A DNA stretch of 6,221 bases, taken from positions 1-6,221 of the forward strand of contig CAMDFE010000099.1 of the NCBI GenBank assembly GCA_945897395.1. Direction: 5' to 3'. A model generated the notes under the pieces. The model had not been told where the DNA came from, searched no databases, and worked only from the letters and a program-made list of their open reading frames with translations. Both the position numbers and the translations under genes were made by a program. Shown here in pieces: positions 1 through 4,610 of the stretch (the stretch's first letter is position 1; each line of letters begins with the position of its first letter). The DNA is from Chryseobacterium gleum. GTDB taxonomy: Bacteria > Bacteroidota > Bacteroidia > Flavobacteriales_D > Sanyastnellaceae.

Positions 1-420
1 TCCGAAAATCCATTGCGTCCACTTGTAATAATCCGGAGAGCTCGTTCGTACTTCTCTGCTCCAATCGTATGAGAAGCCAATCTTATCAAGCTGTTCGCGG
101 TCGCGCGCAATGTTCTGCTCTGTTGTTTTCGCCGGATGCTGTCCGGTTAGAATAGCGTATTGTTCTGCCGGTAACCCGAAAGAATCGTAGCCCATCGGAT
201 GCAGCACATTGTATCCTTTGTGACGCATGTAGCGAGCGTAAATATCTGAGGCGATATACCCTAATGGGTGACCCACGTGAAGCCCCGCTCCGCTTGGATA
301 GGGGAACATATCTAAGACGTAAAACTTCTTCTTATTCGGGTCTTCGGTTACTTTGTAAGACTCGTCCTGCGCCCATTTCTTACGCCAGTTCGCTTCAATA
401 TTTCTAAAATCGTATTCCAT
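1..420 (-). CDS. leuS: Leucyl-tRNA synthetase, N-terminal part (runs off left edge)
   Basis: Class I aminoacyl-tRNA synthetase that attaches leucine to tRNA-Leu in the cytoplasm. Reading the minus strand from the ATG at 420-418 gives 140 residues without a stop. They begin MEYDFRNIEANWRKKW and contain FYVLDMFPYPSGAGLHVGH (residues 33-51), in which HVGH (48-51) is the ATP-binding HIGH signature. HPMGYDSFGLPAEQYA (74-89) and SREVRTSSPDYYKWTQW (121-137) are further LeuRS blocks of the Rossmann catalytic core. The usual family length is more than 800 residues, so the editing domain, the KMSKS loop and the anticodon-binding domain lie outside the window. It is transcribed divergently from pyrH across a 65-bp gap. 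The start is well supported because MEYxFxxIE is a common LeuRS N-terminus and the gap leaves little room for extension. The TGQHP block resembles Bacteroidota LeuRS as I remember it. Confidence 0.97.
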   Translation of the reverse strand, partial: MEYDFRNIEANWRKKWAQDESYKVTEDPNKKKFYVLDMFPYPSGAGLHVGHPLGYIASDIYARYMRHKGYNVLHPMGYDSFGLPAEQYAILTGQHPAKTTEQNIARDREQLDKIGFSYDWSREVRTSSPDYYKWTQWIFG

Positions 421-440
421 AAATCGTGTAGAATCGTTCG

Positions 441-448
441 CGAAGATA
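441..448 (-). promoter_or_regulatory. Candidate -7 element for leuS (TATCTTCG)
   Basis: On the minus strand this reads TATCTTCG, one base from the Bacteroidota -7 consensus TAnnTTTG. The leuS ATG lies 20 bases further on, so transcription from here would leave a leader of roughly 15 nt. I find no clear TTG at the expected upstream distance, only a TTAG about 22 bp away. The assignment rests on the -7 match and position. Confidence 0.3.
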
Positions 449-471
449 GGGCTTAGAAAGAGCTAATTCAC

Positions 472-479
472 TAACTTCG
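472..479 (+). promoter_or_regulatory. Candidate -7 element for pyrH-frr-dus (TAACTTCG)
   Basis: TAACTTCG is one base from the Bacteroidota -7 consensus TAnnTTTG and is the mirror image of the candidate leuS element. It ends six bases before the pyrH ATG, so a transcript from it would start at or just before the start codon and be leaderless or nearly so. No TTG lies at the usual upstream spacing, which lowers confidence. Confidence 0.3.
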
Positions 480-485
480 CGAAGT

Positions 486-1193
486 ATGAAATACCAACGC
501 ATTCTTCTAAAATTAAGTGGTGAAGCCTTAATGGGCGACAAACAGTTCGGAATTGACAATTCCCGTTTAGTTCAATACGCGCATGAAATTAAAGCCGTTT
601 GGGAAAAAGGAATTGAAGTCGCTATTGTCGTCGGTGGCGGAAACATCTTCCGTGGCGTTCAAGCCGAACAAGGCGGAATGGAGCGCACGCAAGGCGATTA
701 CATGGGTATGTTAGCAACCATGATTAACAGCATGGCGTTGCAAAGCGCTCTTGAATCGGCCGGGGTTCCAACACGCTTGCAAAGCGCCATTGAGATGAAA
801 CAAATTTGTGAACCATTCATCAAACGCAGAGCGGTTCGTCATTTAGAAAAAAGCCGTGTTGTTATTTTCGGAGCGGGAACTGGTAACCCGTTCTTCACAA
901 CTGATACTGCCGCTTCACTTCGTGCAATTGAAATTGAAGCCGATGTTGTGTTGAAGGGAACACGTGTAGACGGCATATACACGGCAGATCCGGAGAAAGA
1001 TCCAACCGCAACAAAATACGAAACCGTTACTTTTAACGAAGTGTACGAAAAAGGATTGAACGTCATGGACATGACCGCATTCACTCTTTGCAACGAAAAC
1101 AAATTGCCTATTATCATTTTCGATATGAACAAAGAGGGAAACCTTCTGAAGTTAGTTTCCGGCGAAAACATTGGAACCAAAGTAGAATTTTAA
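486..1193 (+). CDS. pyrH: UMP kinase (uridylate kinase)
   Basis: Cytoplasmic enzyme that phosphorylates UMP to UDP with ATP, the step feeding all pyrimidine nucleotide synthesis. In the bacterial family it is a hexamer of the amino-acid-kinase fold, usually activated by GTP and inhibited by UTP. At 235 residues it is full length (E. coli about 241). Visible blocks are the phosphate loop KLSGEALMG (9-17), GGGNIFRG (50-57), DYMGMLAT (71-78), the UMP-binding GAGTGNPFFTTDTAA (129-143), KGTRVDGIYTADP (157-169) and MDMTAF (194-199). The ATG at 486 gives the standard MKYQRILLKLSGEAL N-terminus. No Shine-Dalgarno precedes it; the preceding 12 bases are a perfect palindrome. It is first of a tight plus-strand run with frr 14 bp downstream, a pairing conserved in many bacteria. 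Confidence 0.98.
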   Translation: MKYQRILLKLSGEALMGDKQFGIDNSRLVQYAHEIKAVWEKGIEVAIVVGGGNIFRGVQAEQGGMERTQGDYMGMLATMINSMALQSALESAGVPTRLQSAIEMKQICEPFIKRRAVRHLEKSRVVIFGAGTGNPFFTTDTAASLRAIEIEADVVLKGTRVDGIYTADPEKDPTATKYETVTFNEVYEKGLNVMDMTAFTLCNENKLPIIIFDMNKEGNLLKLVSGENIGTKVEF

Positions 1194-1207
1194 AGCATAA
1201 CCACAGT

Positions 1208-1771
1208 ATGTCTGAAGAAGTTAAAATGGCTCTCGACGAGGCCGTAGATGCAATGAATAAATCCATTGCTCACCTAGAAAGCGAGTTGAATAAGGTGCGT
1301 GCTGGTAAAGCAAGCCCTATTATGTTAGACGGCGTGCGCGTAGACTATTATGGCACTATGACGCCGTTAAAAAACGTGGCTAACGTTACCACCCCAGATG
1401 CGCGAACACTCAATGTTCAGCCCTGGGAAAAAGGTATGTTAACCGCCATCTCTAGGGGAATTATGGAAGCAAACCTTGGTTTGAATCCGCAGAACAACGG
1501 CGATGTGATTATGATTGCTGTCCCTATGTTGACTGAAGAACGCCGTCGCGATTTATCGAAGCGTGCTCATTCAGAAGGCGAAAACGCTCGTGTTGGAATT
1601 CGCACGGCTCGTAAAGAGGCGTTAGATTTCATTAAACAAGCCCAAAAAGACGGACTTCCTGAAGACGAAGCGAAGACTGGTGAGTCAAAGGTTCAAGAAC
1701 TTACAGACAAGTTCAATAAAAAAGCAGACGAAGTCTTAGCCGCGAAAGACAAAGATATTATGTCCATCTAA
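1208..1771 (+). CDS. frr: Ribosome recycling factor
   Basis: RRF binds the post-termination ribosome and, with EF-G, splits it into subunits, releasing mRNA and tRNA. The 187-residue product is normal length (E. coli 185). VRAGKASPIMLDGVRVDYYG (30-49) is the first-helix/domain II junction typical of RRF. LNVQPW (68-73) and NNGDVIMIAVPMLTEERR (96-113) belong to domain II and its return to the helical bundle. RAHSEGENARVGIR (119-132) carries the conserved helix arginines R128 and R132. The ATG at 1208 (MSEEVKMALDEA) is preferred because it matches the family N-terminus and avoids overlap with pyrH; an in-frame ATG at 1088 would add 40 unrelated residues read through pyrH. The 14-bp gap to pyrH and 10-bp gap to dus suggest co-transcription. 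Confidence 0.98.
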   Translation: MSEEVKMALDEAVDAMNKSIAHLESELNKVRAGKASPIMLDGVRVDYYGTMTPLKNVANVTTPDARTLNVQPWEKGMLTAISRGIMEANLGLNPQNNGDVIMIAVPMLTEERRRDLSKRAHSEGENARVGIRTARKEALDFIKQAQKDGLPEDEAKTGESKVQELTDKFNKKADEVLAAKDKDIMSI

Positions 1772-1781
1772 ACCCAAGCAC

Positions 1782-2759
1782 GTGGTAAAGATTGGTGATA
1801 TCGAACTTCCTGAATTTCCGCTGCTGCTCGCTCCCATGGAAGATGTGAGCGATCCGCCCTTCCGTATGGTCTGCAAAGAACAAGGTGTGGATCTTATGTA
1901 TACCGAATTTATTAGTAGCGAAGGGCTTATTCGCGATGCTGTAAAAAGCAGAATGAAGCTCGACATCTTCGAGTATGAAAGACCCATCGGGGTTCAAATT
2001 TTCGGAAGTGAAATTGAATCCATGGTGAAAAGCGCCGAGATCATCGAGTCGGTAAATCCAAATCTCTTAGACATCAACTACGGTTGTCCCGTTTCTAAAG
2101 TCACCTGCAAAGGCGCTGGGGCAGGCATTCTGCAGAACATTCCGAAAATGGTTGCTATGACAAAAGCTGTTGTAAACGCCACTTCACTTCCGGTTACCGT
2201 TAAAACCCGCTTAGGGTGGGACGAGGGGTCGAAGAACATCGAAGAGGTTGCTGAACGCCTTCAGGACATAGGTATTCAAGCCCTGACGATTCACGGAAGA
2301 ACGCGTGTGCAGATGTACAAGGGCGAAGCGAATTGGGAGCTTATTGCGAAGATCAAAGAAAACTCACGCATTCATATTCCCGTCTTCGGAAACGGTGATA
2401 TCGACTCTCCGGAAAAAGCGTGGGAATACAAAAACAAATACGGTGTAGATGGAATCATGGTGGGCCGCGCAAGTATCGGATACCCTTGGATATTCCGCGA
2501 AATAAAGCACTACTTCAAAACACAAGAATTGCTTCCCCCGCCTACCATTGCCGAACGCGTTGAAGCGTGTAAGAATCACTTCGAATTTTCTCTTCGCTGG
2601 AAAGGCGATAAGCTTGGTGTTCTTGAAATGAGAAGACACTACACCAATTATTTCAAAGGAATTCCAAACTTCAAACCCTTTAGAATGGAGTTGGTAACCT
2701 CTATGGACATTGATTTCATTCGGAAAAAGTTAGATGACATTACTCAGTTTGAAATCTAA
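1782..2759 (+). CDS. dusB: tRNA-dihydrouridine synthase, DusB/NifR3 type (GTG start)
   Basis: FMN- and NADPH-dependent enzyme that reduces uridines in the tRNA D-loop region to dihydrouridine. The 325 residues fit the family. An FMN-binding TIM barrel comes first: LLLAPMEDVSDPPFR (14-28), then DINYGCP (97-103) with catalytic cysteine C102, VKTRLGW (140-146) with K141, IHGRTRVQMYKG (170-181) with H171, GNGDI (203-207) and VGRASIGYPW (227-236) as phosphate-binding strands. A helical tRNA-binding domain follows (about 245-325), including MRRHYTNYFKGI. The start is GTG at 1782, the only plausible start: it gives MVKIGDIELPEFPLLLAPM, and no in-frame ATG lies between the frr stop and this codon. 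The spacing to frr is 10 bp. The DusB subclass is a judgement from sequence character; which uridine is modified cannot be read from the sequence. Confidence 0.95.
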   Translation: MVKIGDIELPEFPLLLAPMEDVSDPPFRMVCKEQGVDLMYTEFISSEGLIRDAVKSRMKLDIFEYERPIGVQIFGSEIESMVKSAEIIESVNPNLLDINYGCPVSKVTCKGAGAGILQNIPKMVAMTKAVVNATSLPVTVKTRLGWDEGSKNIEEVAERLQDIGIQALTIHGRTRVQMYKGEANWELIAKIKENSRIHIPVFGNGDIDSPEKAWEYKNKYGVDGIMVGRASIGYPWIFREIKHYFKTQELLPPPTIAERVEACKNHFEFSLRWKGDKLGVLEMRRHYTNYFKGIPNFKPFRMELVTSMDIDFIRKKLDDITQFEI

Positions 2760-2776
2760 TTTCAGGTTTAACTTTG
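2748..2776 (+). promoter_or_regulatory. Bacteroidota-type promoter for trhO
   Basis: TTTG (2748-2751), 17 bp, then TAACTTTG (2769-2776). This is a full match to the TTTG / TAnnTTTG promoter of the Bacteroidota primary sigma factor at accepted spacing. The upstream element sits in the last codons of dus, just before its stop. A start about 5-7 nt downstream would give a leader of roughly 25 nt before the trhO ATG at 2807. This makes trhO at least partly independent of the pyrH-frr-dus run. Confidence 0.65.
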
Positions 2777-2806
2777 CAACATCTAGAATAATCTATACTT
2801 GTTCAG

Positions 2807-3829
2807 ATGACAAAACTCTACAACACCGAAGATAAGCGCCTCCTGCGCCAACGCATGCTCGCGGATAGCACTCCGCGAACAACAGCTTCATTTTACAAAT
2901 ACCATCAGATAGAAAATCCGCAGGTCTTTCGCGACGACCTTTTCGCGCGGTGGAGCGAGCTTGGTGTTCTAGGCAGAACTTACATCGCCTCGGAAGGAAT
3001 TAACGCCCAAATTTCGATTCCTACTGAACGTTTCGAAGTTTTTGTACAAGATCTTTTCACCATAGATTTTCTGAACGGGATTCGTCTGAACACCGCTGTT
3101 GACGAAGGAAAATCGTTCTATGCCTTGAAAGTAAAACTTCGCAATAAAATCGTTGCAGACGGCATTGAAGATCCAGATTTCGATCCGTCAAACACTGGAA
3201 AATACTTAAACGCTGAAGAGTGGAATCAACAACTCGCAGATCCCAACACTGTTGTTGTAGACATGCGGAATCACTACGAAAGTGAAGTGGGGCATTTCTC
3301 AGGCGCTATTTGTCCTGATGTTGACACCTTCCGCGAAGAACTTCAAGTGGTTGAAGATATTCTTCAAAACGACAAAGACAAGAAGGTGCTCATGTATTGC
3401 ACTGGCGGAATTCGTTGTGAAAAAGCTTCGGCTTACATGAAACACAAGGGGTTCGAAAATGTCTATCACCTAGAGGGTGGAATCATTAAATATGCTCGAG
3501 ATGCGAAAGCAAATGATTTAGATATCAAGTTCAAAGGTGTGAATTTTGTATTCGATGAGCGTCTTGCTGAACGAATCTCTGCCGAGGTTATCGCAACGTG
3601 TCATCAGTGCGGAGAATCCTTCGATCATCATACCAATTGTTTAAACCTCGGTTGTCACATCTTATTCATTCAATGCCACACATGCAAAGAGAAATACGAG
3701 AATTGTTGCTCTGAAGAGTGTCAAAACATTACTCATTTGAGTGACGATGAGCAAAAAGAACTGCGCAAGAAAACGCCTGTAGTCCGCAACGTATATAAGA
3801 AAGGTCGCATGCCGAAACTCACGAAATAA
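2807..3829 (+). CDS. trhO: tRNA uridine(34) hydroxylase, rhodanese family (TrhO/YceA)
   Basis: TrhO uses molecular oxygen to hydroxylate the wobble uridine of several tRNAs to 5-hydroxyuridine (ho5U34), the precursor of larger U34 modifications. At 340 residues it fits the YceA/UPF0176 family. The N-terminal domain (about 25-115) holds GRTYIASEGINAQIS (56-70) and YALKVKLRNKIVADG (105-119). The rhodanese domain (about 140-235) includes VVDMRNHYESEVGHF (150-164) and the active loop MYCTGGIRCEKASAYM (196-211), with the expected catalytic cysteine C198 and a second at C204. A cysteine-rich tail follows (C265, C268, C278, C283, C290, C293, C300, C301, C305), probably metal binding. The ATG at 2807 lies 47 bp after dus and behind a good promoter. 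It follows another tRNA uridine-modifying enzyme, which fits a shared role in translation. Confidence 0.95.
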   Translation: MTKLYNTEDKRLLRQRMLADSTPRTTASFYKYHQIENPQVFRDDLFARWSELGVLGRTYIASEGINAQISIPTERFEVFVQDLFTIDFLNGIRLNTAVDEGKSFYALKVKLRNKIVADGIEDPDFDPSNTGKYLNAEEWNQQLADPNTVVVDMRNHYESEVGHFSGAICPDVDTFREELQVVEDILQNDKDKKVLMYCTGGIRCEKASAYMKHKGFENVYHLEGGIIKYARDAKANDLDIKFKGVNFVFDERLAERISAEVIATCHQCGESFDHHTNCLNLGCHILFIQCHTCKEKYENCCSEECQNITHLSDDEQKELRKKTPVVRNVYKKGRMPKLTK

Positions 3830-3836
3830 TCATTTC

Positions 3837-3866
3837 TTGCCCGCGTGCTCAAAAATGTTATATTCG
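3837..3866 (+). promoter_or_regulatory. Candidate promoter for the DUF2795-like gene / dCMP deaminase / protease run
   Basis: TTG (3837-3839), 19 bp, then TATATTCG (3859-3866). The spacing is right and the -7 element differs from TAnnTTTG by one base. It lies in the longest intergenic gap of the window (69 bp) and would give a leader of roughly 25-30 nt. It could serve the small acidic protein gene alone or, given the short gaps that follow, the whole downstream run. Confidence 0.45.
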
Positions 3867-3869
3867 CAA

Positions 3870-3892
3870 AACGTTAAAAACCTTTAAGCGTT
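3870..3892 (+). repeat. Short imperfect inverted repeat in the leader of the acidic protein gene
   Basis: aacgttaaa (3870-3878) can pair with tttaagcgtt (3883-3892) if G3888 bulges, with a 4-nt loop. The stem is A/T-rich and weak and ends six bases before the start codon at 3899. If the promoter just upstream is real, it would fall at the 5' end of the mRNA. It may be chance. Confidence 0.25.
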
Positions 3893-3898
3893 AATACT

Positions 3899-4120
3899 AT
3901 GTACTGGACTTTAGAATTGGCCTCATATCTCGAAGACGCACCTTGGCCTGCAACAAAAGAAGAATTAATCGATTACGCTATGCGTGCCGGAGCGCCGTTG
4001 GAAGTAGTAGAGAACCTTCAACAATTAGAAGACGAAGAAGAAGTGTTCGAGAGCATCGAAGACATTTGGCCAGACTACCCTACAAAAGAGGATTTCTTCT
4101 TCAACGAAGACGAGTATTAA
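3899..4120 (+). CDS. Small acidic DUF2795-like protein, function unknown
   Basis: A 73-residue protein starting MYWTLELASYLEDAPWPATK. I recognise it as resembling a short protein common in Bacteroidota and annotated as DUF2795; its function is unknown to me. It is strikingly acidic: 22 Asp/Glu against 3 Lys/Arg, with acidic runs LEDEEE (43-48) and a C-terminal NEDEY (69-73). LASYLEDAPWPATKEELIDYA (7-27) reads like a compact helix-turn-helix-like fold with conserved Trp/Pro. WPDYP (57-61) and FFF (66-68) form an aromatic segment before the tail. No signal peptide, membrane segment or cysteine is visible, so it is probably cytosolic. The ATG at 3899 has a promoter-like sequence upstream and no Shine-Dalgarno. 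dCMP deaminase follows after 23 bp. Partner binding by the acidic surface is only a guess. Confidence 0.88.
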   Translation: MYWTLELASYLEDAPWPATKEELIDYAMRAGAPLEVVENLQQLEDEEEVFESIEDIWPDYPTKEDFFFNEDEY

Positions 4121-4143
4121 TTTCTCCTTCTTAAACTCTTTCC

Positions 4144-4581
4144 ATGCCCACAGCTGAGGAACAAAAACAACTGAGGTACGACCTCGCCTACTTGCGCATG
4201 GCCAAAGAATGGGCTAAACTTTCGCATTGCACACGAAAACAAGTCGCGGCGCTTCTTGTGAAAAATGGCGTTATTATTTCAGACGGATACAACGGTACTC
4301 CAAGCGGATTTCCAAATGCCTGTGAAAACGATTTGGGAGAAACGCATTGGTACGTCCTACACGCCGAAGCTAACGCTATTCTCAAAGTCGCGAAGTCTAC
4401 AAACAATGCCCATGGCTCAACATTATACATAACACTCAGTCCTTGTAGGGATTGCTGTAAGCTTATTCTTCAGTCGGGAATTACCCGCTTGGTCTACTTA
4501 AACGCATACAAAGACACAACTGCGATAGATTTTTTAAGAAATTCTGGGGTAGAGGTTGTTCAACGAGAATTGCCAGAATAA
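4144..4581 (+). CDS. Deoxycytidylate (dCMP) deaminase, ComEB-like
   Basis: Zinc enzyme that deaminates dCMP to dUMP, the substrate of thymidylate synthase; family members are often activated by dCTP and inhibited by dTTP. The 145 residues fit the compact bacterial form. The cytidine/dCMP deaminase zinc motif is complete: H73-A74-E75 (ligand plus catalytic Glu) in VLHAEANAIL (71-80) and P100-C101-x-x-C104 in LSPCRDCCKLILQSGI (98-113). DGYNGTPSGFPNAC (47-60) is the substrate loop typical of dCMP rather than cytidine or tRNA-adenosine deaminases. Its closest look is to dCMP deaminases sometimes named ComEB after the Bacillus competence-locus gene; a competence role here is not implied. The ATG at 4144 follows the acidic protein gene by 23 bp, and the protease starts 29 bp downstream, suggesting co-transcription. 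No thymidylate synthase gene is in the window. Confidence 0.95.
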   Translation: MPTAEEQKQLRYDLAYLRMAKEWAKLSHCTRKQVAALLVKNGVIISDGYNGTPSGFPNACENDLGETHWYVLHAEANAILKVAKSTNNAHGSTLYITLSPCRDCCKLILQSGITRLVYLNAYKDTTAIDFLRNSGVEVVQRELPE

Positions 4582-4610
4582 GCGTTATCTTTTCCACTTC
4601 GAAACAAAAC

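Larger units (their letters stand above)
437..483. repeat. Inverted repeat in the leuS/pyrH divergent intergenic region
   Basis: The left arm is 437-448 (ttcgcgaagata) and the right arm is 472-483 (taacttcgcgaa). The reverse complement of the left arm matches the right arm at 11 of 12 positions, with a 23-bp spacer (449-471). Each arm contains the 8-bp palindrome TTCGCGAA. The right copy extends to a perfect 12-bp palindrome (acttcgcgaagt, 474-485) that abuts the pyrH start codon. It could be a regulator operator, a symmetrical pair of promoter elements, or an RNA hairpin. The sequence alone does not decide between these. Confidence 0.6.

Noticed and set aside
839..1180. 113-residue minus-strand reading frame opposite pyrH
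   Set aside because: Lies wholly inside a confidently identified gene; no recognisable domain, so it is an antisense shadow.
1088..1207. 40-residue N-terminal extension of frr from an in-frame ATG inside pyrH
   Set aside because: The added residues are pyrH read out of frame and show no RRF similarity; ATG 1208 matches the family N-terminus and length.
1736..1997. Two minus-strand reading frames over the frr/dus junction
   Set aside because: They overlap each other and two real genes, with no protein family character.
2364..2639. 91-residue minus-strand frame inside dus
   Set aside because: Shadow of the dus coding strand; composition not protein-like.
3830..3898. Intrinsic terminator after trhO
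   Set aside because: No GC-rich stem followed by a T run is present; the gap is better explained by a promoter and leader.
3943..4134. 63-residue plus-strand frame overlapping the acidic protein gene
   Set aside because: It is the +1 shadow of acidic codons, giving an arginine-rich product; the 73-residue frame resembles a known conserved family.
4188..4430. 80-residue minus-strand frame opposite dCMP deaminase
   Set aside because: Contained in a gene with intact catalytic motifs; no domain of its own.
4570..4593. Possible protease promoter: TTG (4570-4572) and TATCTTTT (4586-4593)
   Set aside because: The 13-bp spacing is too short for the Bacteroidota consensus and the -7 element lacks its final G; read-through from upstream is simpler.
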